The notes under the pieces were generated by a model. The model was not told the DNA's origin. It saw only the letters and a list, made by a program, of their open reading frames with translations, and ran no database searches. Shown piece by piece: positions 26,406 through 35,730 of a DNA stretch of 64,000 bases; within the stretch, counting starts at the first letter, position 1; each line of letters starts with the position of its first letter. The stretch lies in assembly GCF_021183625.1 (NCBI RefSeq), contig NZ_CP089214.1:930001-994000 (forward strand). Direction: 5' to 3'. The translations under genes were made by a program, and so were the position numbers. This stretch comes from Nocardia asteroides (GTDB lineage Bacteria; Actinomycetota; Actinomycetes; Mycobacteriales; Mycobacteriaceae).

Positions 26406-26753
26406 ATGATCGTCGTCGATGCCGCGAACGTGGTCGGCGCCAGGGCCGACGGCTGGTGGCGGGACCGGGCGGGGGCCGCGCGCAGGCTGCTCGCCGAACT
26501 GGCCGCCGCCGCGCTGCCGGACGAGGTGGTCGTGGTACTCGAGGGCGCCGCGAAGGCCGCGCTCGACGGCACCGAGTACGCCGGGGTGCGGGTGGTCGCC
26601 GCGCCCGGCTCCGGCGACGACACCATCGTGGAGGTGGCCGCGGCGGGCACCGATGTCACCGTGGTGACGGCGGATCGGGAACTGCGGCGCCGGGTCGAGG
26701 CGCTGGGGGCACGGACGGAGGGGCCGCGGGCGCTGCTCGACCGGCTCGGCTGA
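26406..26753 (+). CDS. NYN/PIN-like domain protein (YacP-like)
   Basis: A 115-aa single-domain protein of the NYN (PIN-like nuclease) superfamily. The metal-binding acidic residues are in place: MIVVDAANVVG (Asp5) at the N-terminus, GSGDDTIVEVA in the middle, and VVTADRELRRRVEALGA near the C-terminus. YacP-type members take part in RNA processing in other bacteria. Its 3' end overlaps that of the convergent MFS gene by 98 bases, which is large; both frames look real. Confidence 0.8.
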   Translation: MIVVDAANVVGARADGWWRDRAGAARRLLAELAAAALPDEVVVVLEGAAKAALDGTEYAGVRVVAAPGSGDDTIVEVAAAGTDVTVVTADRELRRRVEALGARTEGPRALLDRLG

Positions 26754-27930
26754 CCGGGAGCAGCAGCAGCGGCGTCCCGAGCAGCAGCACCCCGGCGACC
26801 CCGAGCGCGGTGCGGGCATCGGTCACCGCCGCGACCAGCCCGGCGAGCGCGATCAGCGCCGCCGTCCCGCCCTTCGTGCCGACCGACCAGGCCGCGAGCG
26901 AGCGGGTGACCACCGCGGCGGGGAGCGCGTTCAGCCGCACGGTGGCCACGATCGGGTTGAACACCGCACAGCTCAGCACCAGCCCGCACTGCACCGCCAT
27001 CACCAGCACCAGCCCACCGGTTCCCGGCCCGACGAACACCAGCCCGATCGGCCAGCACACCCGCGCCACCCCGGCGCCGAGCAGCACCCGGCGCTGCCCG
27101 AACCGCGCGGCGAGCGGCCGGGCCAGCCGGGCCCCGAGCAGCCCGCCCGCGCAGGGAAGGGCGAAGGCGAGGCCGTACTGCCACGGGGAGAAGCCGAGCG
27201 GGCCGAGCATGAGCACCGCCAACAGCGGCGCCGTCGCCATGATCAGCCCGTTCACCAGCACGACATTGCCGAGCAGCGGCCGCAGCAGCGGGTCGGTGAG
27301 CAGCTGCCGCCAGCCCGCGAGCAGCTCGGCCGCGCGCAGCCGCGCTCCCCCGGCCCGCACCGGCGGTTGCTCCGCCGTGCCCGTGCCGCGCAGCGCGGCG
27401 GCCGAGAGCAGGAAGCTCACCGCATTCGCGAGCACCGTCACCGCCGGACCGAAGAGCCCGATGGCGACGCCGCCGAGCGGCGGCCCGAACAGGGCGGCGG
27501 TCCAGGTGGTCGCCTCGAAGCGGCCGTTGGCCCGGAGCAGCAGCTCCGGGCGGACCAGGCCCTTCAGGTAGGCCCCGCTCGCCGCGGTGAAGGTGAGGTC
27601 GGCGGTGCCGACCACGATCGCCACGACCAGCAGCTGCGCGAAGCCGAGCACCCCGAGCGCGGAGCCGACCGGGACGCTGAGCAGCACCGCCCCGCGCAGC
27701 AGGTCCATCGCCACCAGCACCGGCCGCTTGCGCCGGAACTCCACCCACGGGCCGAGCGGGAGCGCGAGCAGCGCACCGGCCGCTGGGCCCGCGGCGGCCA
27801 GCAGCGACACCGCGCCCGGCCCGGCGTCCAGCGCACGGACCGCGAGCACCGCGAAGGCGTCGAAGGCCAGCCAGGTGCCGCAGGCGCTGATCGTGTACGC
27901 CACCCACAGCCACTCGAATTCGCGTCCCAT
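26656..27930 (-). CDS. MFS transporter
   Basis: A 424-aa transporter with 12 hydrophobic spans, beginning MGREFEWLWVAYTISACG, a typical MFS-3/enterobactin-exporter-like N-terminus. The motif after helix 2 is PLGPWVEFRRKRPVLVAMD. ATG 27930 is the first start close to the membrane part but has no clear ribosome site; a TTG 21 codons upstream is the alternative. The last 35 residues are Pro/Ala-rich and run 98 bases into the NYN gene on the other strand. The substrate is unknown. Confidence 0.8.
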   Translation of the reverse strand: MGREFEWLWVAYTISACGTWLAFDAFAVLAVRALDAGPGAVSLLAAAGPAAGALLALPLGPWVEFRRKRPVLVAMDLLRGAVLLSVPVGSALGVLGFAQLLVVAIVVGTADLTFTAASGAYLKGLVRPELLLRANGRFEATTWTAALFGPPLGGVAIGLFGPAVTVLANAVSFLLSAAALRGTGTAEQPPVRAGGARLRAAELLAGWRQLLTDPLLRPLLGNVVLVNGLIMATAPLLAVLMLGPLGFSPWQYGLAFALPCAGGLLGARLARPLAARFGQRRVLLGAGVARVCWPIGLVFVGPGTGGLVLVMAVQCGLVLSCAVFNPIVATVRLNALPAAVVTRSLAAWSVGTKGGTAALIALAGLVAAVTDARTALGVAGVLLLGTPLLLLPVSRAGRAAPAAPPSVPPAPRPGAAVPDPPSPR

Positions 27931-28009
27931 GAACGGAGATCGAAGCCCGGGCGGCAGGGGAAGTCGAACAACCGCCACGCCCGGCGGGGACAACCGACCG
28001 GCGTGCCCG

Positions 28010-29062
28010 CTACTGCCCGGCGAGCGCGTCCCGGAAGAGCGGCCAGGAGTTGTGCAGGTCCTGCTCCCAGTAGGCCCAGGAGTGGGTTCCGGCGGGGCGG
28101 AAGTCGAAGGTCGCGGGGATCTCCAGCTCCGTCAGGCGATCCCGGAGCTGGTGCGTGCACTCGTCGGTGATCGCCTCGAGCACGCCGCCGACGGTGATCC
28201 GGTCGAGCAGCTCGCCCGGGGTGTCGCGGGCCGGGTCGACGGTGTCCAGCGGGCCGGGCAGGCCGGTGCCGGTGGTGATGTGGAGCAGGGTGCCGCGCAG
28301 CCGGTCGGCGTGCAGGTAGGCGTCGTTGGCCGACCACGCCGGGTCGGTGAAGGGTCCCCACATGTTCACCGGGTCGCCGCCCCAGCGCCCGACCACCGCG
28401 GCCACCGCCGCCTGCCCGCGCGGGTCGGAGATCCGGACGCAGCCGCTGTAGGAGCCCACCGCCCGGTACAGCCCCGGCTCCGCCACCGCGAGCTGCAGCG
28501 CCGAGGTGGCGGCCATGGAGATCCCGGCGACCGCGTTGGCGCCGGTGCCGTGGAAGGCGGCGTCCACGATCGGCGGCAGCTCGCGGGTGAGGAAGGTGGT
28601 CCAGCGCTGCCTGCCGAGCAGCGGGTCGTCGATCCGCCAGTCGGCGTAGTAGCTGCCCGCGCCGCCGTTCGGGATGACGACGGTGACCTGCTCGCCCGCG
28701 AGGAAGTCGAGCACGTCGGTCTGCTCGAGCCAGCTGCTGCCGAGGTCGCCGCCGCTGGAGCCGTTCAGCAGGTAGAGCACCGGCGCGGGCGCGGCCGGGT
28801 CCTTCGCCGGGAGCACGGTGAGCGCGATGTCCTGGCGCATCGCCGCCGAGTACACGCTGACCTCCAGCGCCCGGCTCGCCGTCCGGTTCGTCGCCACCAG
28901 CCGCGATCCGCCCTGGACGATGCCCGGCCCGTCCGGCGTGAGCGCCGGCGCGGGGGCGGCGGACACCGGCGTGGCGAGCACGGCGGCGGCGAGCAGCGGC
29001 GCGGCGAACCCGCCGCTACGCAGCAGCGAACGCCGCGCTCTCGGCGCACCGGGAACGGCCAC
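28010..29062 (-). CDS. Secreted antigen-85-like esterase
   Basis: A 350-aa secreted protein of the esterase D/antigen 85 (PF00756) family. It starts at GTG 29062, with GGGAGG six bases upstream and an Arg-rich N-terminus. The signal peptide ends near VSA at residue 35. The nucleophile is Ser182 in GISMAAT, the His is in GTHSW near the C-terminus, and the region around GSSWLEQTD and MWGPF matches mycolyltransferases. Antigen-85 proteins transfer mycolic acids to trehalose or arabinogalactan; GISM instead of the usual GLSM leaves plain esterase activity possible. A close paralogue lies 141 bp upstream. Confidence 0.85.
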   Translation of the reverse strand: MAVPGAPRARRSLLRSGGFAAPLLAAAVLATPVSAAPAPALTPDGPGIVQGGSRLVATNRTASRALEVSVYSAAMRQDIALTVLPAKDPAAPAPVLYLLNGSSGGDLGSSWLEQTDVLDFLAGEQVTVVIPNGGAGSYYADWRIDDPLLGRQRWTTFLTRELPPIVDAAFHGTGANAVAGISMAATSALQLAVAEPGLYRAVGSYSGCVRISDPRGQAAVAAVVGRWGGDPVNMWGPFTDPAWSANDAYLHADRLRGTLLHITTGTGLPGPLDTVDPARDTPGELLDRITVGGVLEAITDECTHQLRDRLTELEIPATFDFRPAGTHSWAYWEQDLHNSWPLFRDALAGQ

Positions 29063-29203
29063 GAGGCACCTCCCGTGCATCACCGAACAGTTGTGAGGGC
29101 GAACGCTAAGCCGCGCTCTCCGTTCCCGGCAAGTCGGATCGCACGACTTTGGGACCGACGCCGAAACACCGGGCTGCCCACTGGTAGCCGTCACAACGGC
29201 GCC

Positions 29204-30211
29204 TCACCGGTTCAGCGCCGCGCGGAAGAGCGGCCACGAGTTGTGCAGGTCCTGCTCCCAGTACTTCCAGGAGTGCGTGCCGGTGGGGCGGAAGTCGAAG
29301 GTCGCGGGGATATCCAGCTGACGCAGGCGGTCTTGGAGCTGGTGCGTGCAGCGCGCGGTGATGGCCTCCAGCGCACCGCCGAGCGTGATCTGGTCGGCGA
29401 GTTTGCCCGGGTTGCCGTCGAGCTCCTCGACGGTGTCGAAGCGGCCGGGGGCGCCGCTGCCCGAGCTGACGTAGAGCGTGGCCCCGCGCAGCTTCTCGGC
29501 CTGCAGGTAGGCGTCGTTGGCGGCCCAGGCGGGGTCGGTGAACGGGCCCCACATGTTGACCGGGTTGCCCTGCCAGCGCGCGACGACGGCGGCGACCATG
29601 GCCTGGCCGACCGGGTCGGAGGTGCGCACGCAGCCGCTGTAGGAGCCGACGGCCCGGTACCGGCCGGGCGCGGCGACGGCGAGCTGGAAGACCGAGGCGG
29701 CGGCCATGGAGATCCCGGCGACGGCGTCGGCGCCGGTGCCGTCGAACTCGGCGTCGACCAGTGCGGGCAGCTCGGCGGTGAGGAAGGTGGCCCAGCGCTG
29801 CCTGCCGAGCGCGGGGTCGTCCACCCGCCAGTCGGTGAAGTAGCTGCCCTCGCCGCCGTCGGGGACCACGACCGTCACCTGTTCGCCGGCGAAGAAGCCG
29901 GCCAGGTCGGCGTGGTCGGTCCAGCTGCTGCCGTCGATCCCGCCCGCGGAGCCGTTGAGCAGGTAGAGCACCGGGGCGGGGGCGTCGGGGTCGCGGGCGG
30001 GGAAGACGGTGAGCCCCATGTCCGCGCGCATGGCGGCGGAGTGCACCGTGACCCGCTGCGCCCTGCCCTCCCCCGGGGTCACGCTCAGCAACCGGGTCGC
30101 CGCGTCGGTGCTCGGCGGGCCAGCCTGGACCGGGGCGGCGAGCGCCGCGGCGGCCAGCAGCGGGAGCACCAGGCAGCAGGAGCGCAGCAGGGCACGGCCA
30201 TGATCGAGCAC
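29204..30211 (-). CDS. Secreted antigen-85-like esterase (tandem paralogue)
   Basis: A 335-aa paralogue of the gene downstream, with long identical stretches such as CTHQL, FDFRP-x-GTHSW and YWEQDLHNSWPLFR. It starts at GTG 30211, five bases after CGGAGGT. The signal peptide ends near residue 30 (VQA). The nucleophile is Ser168 in GISMAAA; the catalytic His is in GTHSWKYWEQ. The two probably arose by tandem duplication and act on cell-envelope lipids outside the membrane. The 141 bp between them is enough for a separate promoter. Confidence 0.85.
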   Translation of the reverse strand: MLDHGRALLRSCCLVLPLLAAAALAAPVQAGPPSTDAATRLLSVTPGEGRAQRVTVHSAAMRADMGLTVFPARDPDAPAPVLYLLNGSAGGIDGSSWTDHADLAGFFAGEQVTVVVPDGGEGSYFTDWRVDDPALGRQRWATFLTAELPALVDAEFDGTGADAVAGISMAAASVFQLAVAAPGRYRAVGSYSGCVRTSDPVGQAMVAAVVARWQGNPVNMWGPFTDPAWAANDAYLQAEKLRGATLYVSSGSGAPGRFDTVEELDGNPGKLADQITLGGALEAITARCTHQLQDRLRQLDIPATFDFRPTGTHSWKYWEQDLHNSWPLFRAALNR

Positions 30212-30489
30212 GGGGACCTCCGGGGCGCACTGGATGCGGATCACCGCGACGCTAGAGCCCGCGCACCGCCGGGAAGGGCCGATTCCCCGGTTCTTGGGAT
30301 GCGCCGCAAATCGATTTCCGCTGCGCTGGTAGCGATCACAAATTCGGGCGGAGCGATCGATCCCCGCCGGTTCGTGCGGTTCACTCGGGTGCCGAAGGTC
30401 TGTGCGTACGAGAGGAGGACGCCCGTGGTCCGTGCCGGATGCGGAGAGCGCGGCGCGCCGAACCCGCGGCCGCCGGAGCGGAGCGCCGC

Positions 30490-32046
30490 ATGACCGACCG
30501 CACCGCCGTGCGCACCAGGCTCGCCCGCGCGCTCCCGGTCCCGATCACCGGGTACCGGGCCACCGACCCGCTGCCCGGCTTCGCGACCGGCTGGGTCACG
30601 GTGATCACGCTCGGCACGCTCGCCATCCTGCTGCTGCGGGCCGGGCGCTACGACTGGTACGGCGACGAGCTGTATTTCCTCGCCGCCGGGCACCGGCCCG
30701 CGGTGAGCTACGTCGACCAGGGGCCGGTGCTGCCGCTGCTCGCCTACGCCATGGACGCCGTCGCGCCCGGCTCGCGCACGATGTTCCGGCTGCCCGCCAT
30801 CCTCTGCGCCGTCGGCTCGGTGATCCTGACGGCGGTGTGCGCGAGGGAGTTCGGCGGCGACCGCAGGGCGCAGGTGTTCGCCGCGGTCGGCGCGGCCGGG
30901 GCCCCGTTCCTGATCTTCCAGTCCGCCTCGCTCTCCACCTTCGCCCTCGACTCGCTGCTGGTGGCGCTGCTGCTCTGGCTCCTCGTGCGCTGGGTGCGCA
31001 CCGGGGCGGACGGGCTGCTCGTCGGCGTCGCGCTCACCGCGGCGCTCGCCTTCCAGGTGAAGCCGCTGGTGCCCCTGCTGCTCGCGGCGGTCGCGGCGGG
31101 CGTGCCGGCCTTCGGGCCGCGCGCGCTGTTCGGCAGGCCGGCGCTGTGGGTGGCGGGCGGGGTCGCCGCACTCACCACCGGGCCTGCCCTGGCCTGGCAG
31201 GCCGCGCACGGCTGGCCGCAGCTCGGCATGGGCGCGGTGATCCGGGGCGAGCAACTGGCGGTGGCCGGTGGGATCATTCAGCTACCGGTGCACGTCATCT
31301 CGCTCACCGGGCCGCTCGGGACGGCGCTCGGGCTGGCCGGGCTGTGGGCGCTGGTGCGCACGCCGGAGCTGCGCGACTACCGGTTCCTGGCGGCGGCCGC
31401 CGCGTTGCTCGCCGCCTTCGTCGGCCTGGCCGGCGGGCGCCCCTACTACCTGGCCGGGCTCTTCCCGGTGCTGTTCGGGGTCGGCGCGGTGGCGGTGGTG
31501 CACAGCAGGGCGCTGCTGCGGCTCGGCGCCGCCGCGCTCGGCGCGATCTCGCTGGCGCTCACCCTGGTGCTGCTCTTCGCGCTGCCGGTACCCGCCGTGC
31601 GGGAGCCGGCCCGGACCCAGCGGGAGATGTCGGACCGGCTGCGGTTCACCGGCACCACCGGCTGGGCGGAGTTCACCGCCGCCGTCGAGAAGGGGTACGA
31701 GCGGGTCCCGGCGGGCACCCCGACCGTCACCGAGAACTACTGGCAGGCAGCGGGGTTGGAGGCGCTCACCGAGCTGCCGTCGATCTACAGCCCGAACCGC
31801 GGCTACGCGCCGTTCGGAGCGCCGCCGGAGAGCGCGCGGACCGTCCTCTACGTGCTCGCCGGAGCGCCGGAGCCCGCCTGGCGCACGCTCTTCCCGGACG
31901 CCACCGCCATGGCGACGGCGGATCGCCCACTCGGCTTCCCCGGACTCTCCGCCGGCGTCACGATCTGGCGCTGCGACCGTCCGGCAGGCGGCTGGGCCGC
32001 GGCCTGGAACACACTGTCCACGAACCACTTCGACGCGGGCTGGTGA
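30490..32046 (+). CDS. GT-C glycosyltransferase, GT39/ArnT-like
   Basis: A 518-aa membrane protein with about ten helices and the GT-C active-site phrase RYDWYGDELYFLAAGHRPAV in the first outside loop (about residues 52-71), containing the catalytic Asp. Such enzymes use a polyprenyl-phosphate sugar to decorate envelope lipids or proteins outside the membrane. The C-terminal 150 residues form a soluble domain. ATG 30490 has GGAGCGGAG ahead. The 278-bp spacer upstream shows only an AT-richer patch around 30300. Its 3' end borders the integrase scar. Confidence 0.82.
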   Translation: MTDRTAVRTRLARALPVPITGYRATDPLPGFATGWVTVITLGTLAILLLRAGRYDWYGDELYFLAAGHRPAVSYVDQGPVLPLLAYAMDAVAPGSRTMFRLPAILCAVGSVILTAVCAREFGGDRRAQVFAAVGAAGAPFLIFQSASLSTFALDSLLVALLLWLLVRWVRTGADGLLVGVALTAALAFQVKPLVPLLLAAVAAGVPAFGPRALFGRPALWVAGGVAALTTGPALAWQAAHGWPQLGMGAVIRGEQLAVAGGIIQLPVHVISLTGPLGTALGLAGLWALVRTPELRDYRFLAAAAALLAAFVGLAGGRPYYLAGLFPVLFGVGAVAVVHSRALLRLGAAALGAISLALTLVLLFALPVPAVREPARTQREMSDRLRFTGTTGWAEFTAAVEKGYERVPAGTPTVTENYWQAAGLEALTELPSIYSPNRGYAPFGAPPESARTVLYVLAGAPEPAWRTLFPDATAMATADRPLGFPGLSAGVTIWRCDRPAGGWAAAWNTLSTNHFDAGW

Positions 32047-32049
32047 CGG

Positions 32050-32314
32050 CCAGGCCGCAGATCCGGGCCGACGCGGGCGCCGTCGATCCGATCGGCAACT
32101 GAGTCGCCGTCGACATCTCGGTCAGTGCCGGATCGCAATCAACGAGCAGGGCCAGGGTGCGGGTCACGTCCTCGAGTTCGGCTTGGTCGAACAGAGACTG
32201 CTGGTAGGTAATCCGGGAGAGCAGCCGTCGCATCACCGGGTCGTCGAGGCCATCACTGCCGAGGATGTCGGGGTGGTCGACCTCGATCGCCAGACTGCAT
32301 CGGCCGCGAACCAC
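32050..32314 (-). other. Possible fragment of an unrecognised gene in the scar region
   Basis: The minus strand is open here and reads as a plausible protein for about 75 residues (VDHPDILGSDGLDDPVMRRL ... TRTLALLVDCDPALTEM). It then runs antisense through the end of the glycosyltransferase gene. I cannot identify it. It may be the leftover of a gene broken when the island to the right was inserted. There is no clear start signal. Confidence 0.3.
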
Positions 32315-32425
32315 TCACCGGACCGCGGATGCAGCCGCTCACCCACGCGGCCCTATGGCAACTCGGCACCGGCCGCACGCTGATCGGCTCGCTCGCCGTC
32401 ATCGGCGGCGCGGTCCCCGGCATGC

Positions 32426-32560
32426 TGGGCGGGCGCAAATCCGGTCCGTTGTTGTACGAGGTCCACACCGCCTCCTTCGACGGCGGCCCGTACACGCTGC
32501 ACCAGCTGCGGCATACGCGGCTCACGCACGCCGCTGAGGAGGGTGCCTCATCGCTGAGAA
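32426..32560 (+). pseudogene. Tyrosine integrase C-terminal remnant
   Basis: A plus-strand frame here reads GRKSGPLLYE and, after a gap, GGPYTLHQLRHTRLTHAAEE followed by GASS. The second phrase is the H-x-x-R box of actinobacterial tyrosine recombinases (TLHQLRHSALTHAAEDGA in the type I know). The catalytic Tyr region and nearly all of the rest are missing, and the frame then runs into the 3' end of the MFS gene. This is a decayed integrase at the left edge of the accessory region. Confidence 0.7.
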
Positions 32561-32582
32561 GCGTTCGATATCAGAGCCCGAG

Positions 32583-34160
32583 TCATTCGAGCGAATCCGC
32601 TGCCACCTCCGCCGTGTCGCCGTAGCGCCGGGCGGAGTTCACATCGAACGGCGGCACCGTCCCGGCTGATCGTCGGACATCTTGCCCGCCCGGCAGGAAC
32701 GCCACGAGGACCAGGCCCAGCAGCGCCGCCCCCGCCGCGATCAGGAACGAGATGCGGAAGCCCTCCAATGTGGGCACCTCTGCGCTTCCCACGTGCTGAG
32801 CCGTGCTCGCGAGAACGACACCCACGACGGCGCTGGACAATGCCGTGCCGATGGCCCGCATCAGCGTGTTCAGCCCGTTGGCGGCACCCGATTCCGACTG
32901 ATCGACAGCGCCGAGGATCAGCGCGGGCATCGCCGAGTAGGCGACGCCTACGCCGCTGCCCGCGAGGATGGCGACGAGCACGATCTGCCACACGGCACCC
33001 AGCAGCGCTGTCCCGGCCAGATACGCGACGGCGAGCAGCACGAGCCCGGTCATCAGGGTGACCTTCGGCCCGCGCGCTGCCGAGAGCCGCGCGGCCAGCG
33101 GGGCGGCAATCATCATCGCGAGGCCCATCGACGACGCGCAGACGCCGGTGGCGATCATGGACATCCCCAGCCCGTACCCGGTGGATTCGGGCAGTTGCAG
33201 CAGCTGCGGCAAGACGAGTGTCACCGCGTAGAACGCGAGGCCGGTGGTGATCGCGGCCAGGTTGGTCAGAAGGACCTGGCGGCGCGAGGCAGTGCGCAGG
33301 TTCAGCAGTGGGTCTTTGACGCGCAGTTCGAAGAGGGCCCACAGTAGGAAGATCACCACGGTGGCGGCGAAGAGTCCCAGCGTGGTGGTGCTTCCCCAGC
33401 CCCAGTCGGCGCCTTTGGAGACAGGCAGCAGCAGGGCGACGAGTCCGAGGGTGAGCCCGAGCGCGCCGATCGCGTCGAAGCGGCCGGGGGTGCGCTGGGT
33501 GCTCTCGGGGACGACGGCGAGGATCGCGGCCATGGCCACCGCGCCGAGGGTGGCGGCGCCGAAGAACAGCCAGTGCCAGTCGAGGTTCTGGGCGATGAGC
33601 GCGGCCAGCGGTATCGCCATCGCGCCGCCGACACCGATGGAGCTGCTCATCAGCGCCATGGCCGATCCTTGCCGCTCGCGAGGCAATCCATCTCGAATGA
33701 TGCCGATGCCGAGCGGGATGACGCCCAACGCGAAGCCCTGAACGGCGCGGCCCACGATCATGAGCACGAGGTCGGAGGTGAACCCGGAGATCAGCGAGCC
33801 CAGCACCATCAGCCCGAGGCTGACGAGGACGAGGCGGCGCTTGCCGTAGAGGTCGCCGAGCCGCCCCAGGACCGGAGTGGCGGCCGCGCTGGACAGCAGC
33901 GTCGCGGTAATCACCCAGGCGGCGTTGGACGACGTGGTGTCCAGCAGTCGCGGGAGATCGGCGATGACGGGGACGAGCAGGGTCTGCATGACGGCGACGA
34001 CGATGCCGCTGAATGCCAGGACGGGGACGAGCCCGCGCCCTGCGGGAGTTCTGGCGGCCGCAGGGGCCGATATGGCCGATGCGGACACCGCGACGTCACT
34101 CCGGGGTGGTGCGTCGTCACCGAAAGTGCCACGGTCGGTGGTCAGTAAGGCTTTATTCAT
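32583..34160 (-). CDS. MFS multidrug-type transporter, DHA2-like
   Basis: A 525-aa transporter with about 14 hydrophobic spans, paralogous to the pump at 8752-10206. Residues 1-45 are a polar leader. GRLGDLYGKRRLVLVSLG is motif A, and GRAVQGFALGVIPLG is the fourth-helix motif. ATG 34160 has GGAG nine bases upstream. It probably exports a toxic compound. The monooxygenase, nitroreductase and SMP-30 genes upstream on the same strand suggest a detoxification or degradation module, although 200 bp separate it from the monooxygenase. Confidence 0.87.
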   Translation of the reverse strand: MNKALLTTDRGTFGDDAPPRSDVAVSASAISAPAAARTPAGRGLVPVLAFSGIVVAVMQTLLVPVIADLPRLLDTTSSNAAWVITATLLSSAAATPVLGRLGDLYGKRRLVLVSLGLMVLGSLISGFTSDLVLMIVGRAVQGFALGVIPLGIGIIRDGLPRERQGSAMALMSSSIGVGGAMAIPLAALIAQNLDWHWLFFGAATLGAVAMAAILAVVPESTQRTPGRFDAIGALGLTLGLVALLLPVSKGADWGWGSTTTLGLFAATVVIFLLWALFELRVKDPLLNLRTASRRQVLLTNLAAITTGLAFYAVTLVLPQLLQLPESTGYGLGMSMIATGVCASSMGLAMMIAAPLAARLSAARGPKVTLMTGLVLLAVAYLAGTALLGAVWQIVLVAILAGSGVGVAYSAMPALILGAVDQSESGAANGLNTLMRAIGTALSSAVVGVVLASTAQHVGSAEVPTLEGFRISFLIAAGAALLGLVLVAFLPGGQDVRRSAGTVPPFDVNSARRYGDTAEVAADSLE

Positions 34161-34360
34161 GCGGGGGTGCTCCGGGGGTGGTGCGAATGGCCGGTCGCTC
34201 GGCGCTTTGCCGTTGCCGGCGGCGACGTCGGCCAGTTCGTCGAGCGAGTGTCAGGCATGATCGGGGGTGGGCCCAGGAAAGGCCGCGGGAGATGGCTGAC
34301 GGCGCGGGACGCCGACGGATTCGCGGTGCCGGGCGGCCGGCGGTGCCGGACGCCGCGGGG

Positions 34361-35701
34361 TCACGGCCGGGTCTGCTCGGAGACGCGTAGGTCGAGGCCG
34401 TACTGCTCAGGGACGCCGAGGTTCTCGCGCAGGGTGGGGCCTTCGTAGTCCTCGTGGAACAGCCCGCGTTCTTGCAGGATCGGGACGACCTGGTCTACGA
34501 AGGCGTCGAAGCCGTCGTGGAAGCCGTCGAGGGCGATCGAGAACCCGTCGCAGGCCCCCGCCTCGAACCACTGCTGCATGTGGTCGGCCACGTCGGTGGC
34601 GGTGCCGGCGATCACCGGGTGGTAGTCGATCACACCGTGGGCGAGCACGTCGCGCAGACTCCAGCCTTCCCGGACCACTTCCAGGGCACGGGCGGAGCGC
34701 GGGTCGTGCGGGCTGGGCACGGCGTCGGCCAGTTGCTGCCCGGTCAGGGGCTCGTCGAGCTGGTCGGGGTCGAGCGGGAGGCCGATCATGGTGCCGAGGT
34801 AGCGCACGCGCTGGCCGAGGTCGGTGACCTCGTCGAGGAAGCGGCGCCGCTCCAGGGCTGCCGCGCGGGAGCAGGCGATGGTCGGCATGAACCCGGCGAG
34901 CATCTTCACCTCGTCCGGGTCGCGACCGGCGCGCTTGGCGGCGTCCCGCAGGGCCTGGCGCTGGGCCCGGGCGTCCTCGATGGTGTATGGGTTGGCGTAG
35001 ACGCCGCTGGCGTAACGGCCCGCGATCTCGAGGCCGTATTCGCCGCCGCCTGCCTGGAAGATGACCGGCTGGCCCTGCTCCGACGGGGGGATGGGCAGTG
35101 GGCCGCGGGAGGCGACGTGGCGGCCCCGCAGGTTGATCGGTCGGATCTTGTCCATGTCGGCGTAGCGCTTGTTCTCGACGTCGAGCAGCAAGGCGTCCTT
35201 TTCCCAGCTGCCCCACAACGCTTGCACGATCTGGATGACCTCGTGGGCGCGCTCGTACTTCTGCGCGCGCGGCGGGATCTTGCTGCCGAAGTTCGCCGCG
35301 GCGGCGGGGGTGGAGGTGGTCACCGCGTTCCAGCCGGCCCGGCCGTGACTGATCACGTCCAAGGCCTTGAACTGGCGGGCGAGGTTGTAGGGCTCGGTGA
35401 AAGTGGTGGAGGCAGTGGTGACCAGACCGATCCGCTCGGTCTCGCGCGCGAGGACGGTCAGCAGCAGCAGTGGCTCGATCGCCTGGCGCGGGGCGTGGTG
35501 GGTCAGGTCCATGTCCAGGACCGGGGTGTCGGCGATGAACAGCAGCTGGACCTTGCCGCGTTCGGCGGTCTGTGCGTAGCGCACGAACTGGTCCATGTCG
35601 GTGTAACTGTTCAGGTTCGCGCCCGGCAGCCGCCAGGCCCCGGGCTCTGCCCCGTAACCGCCGCTGAACTGCATTCCCAGAACTATCTGTCGGCTTGTCA
35701 T
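34361..35701 (-). CDS. LLM-class flavin-dependent monooxygenase (NtaA/SnaA/DszA family)
   Basis: A 446-aa TIM-barrel monooxygenase that uses reduced FMN supplied by a separate reductase. Family features are the N-terminal GAWRLPGANLNSYTDMDQFVRYAQTAERGK (read in parts), the AGWNAVTTSTPAAAANFG phrase, and VIFQAGGGEYGLEIAGRYA. Members oxidise nitrilotriacetate, dibenzothiophene sulfone, pristinamycin and many xenobiotics; the substrate here is unknown. The ATG follows TTTGGAGGAG. Upstream are operator-like CGGAGG repeats also found before the TetR gene at 37885-38478. Confidence 0.87.
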   Translation of the reverse strand: MTSRQIVLGMQFSGGYGAEPGAWRLPGANLNSYTDMDQFVRYAQTAERGKVQLLFIADTPVLDMDLTHHAPRQAIEPLLLLTVLARETERIGLVTTASTTFTEPYNLARQFKALDVISHGRAGWNAVTTSTPAAAANFGSKIPPRAQKYERAHEVIQIVQALWGSWEKDALLLDVENKRYADMDKIRPINLRGRHVASRGPLPIPPSEQGQPVIFQAGGGEYGLEIAGRYASGVYANPYTIEDARAQRQALRDAAKRAGRDPDEVKMLAGFMPTIACSRAAALERRRFLDEVTDLGQRVRYLGTMIGLPLDPDQLDEPLTGQQLADAVPSPHDPRSARALEVVREGWSLRDVLAHGVIDYHPVIAGTATDVADHMQQWFEAGACDGFSIALDGFHDGFDAFVDQVVPILQERGLFHEDYEGPTLRENLGVPEQYGLDLRVSEQTRP

Positions 35702-35730
35702 TGTCGCTCCTCCAAACGAGGCGAGAAAAA

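Noticed and set aside
27587..30493. Long plus-strand open frame opposite the esterase genes
   Set aside because: It is antisense to three well-supported minus-strand genes and repeats itself because the two esterases are paralogues.
31958..32049. Extension of the minus-strand frame into the glycosyltransferase gene
   Set aside because: Here it is plainly antisense to the conserved end of the plus-strand gene; only the part right of 32050 was kept as a possible fragment.
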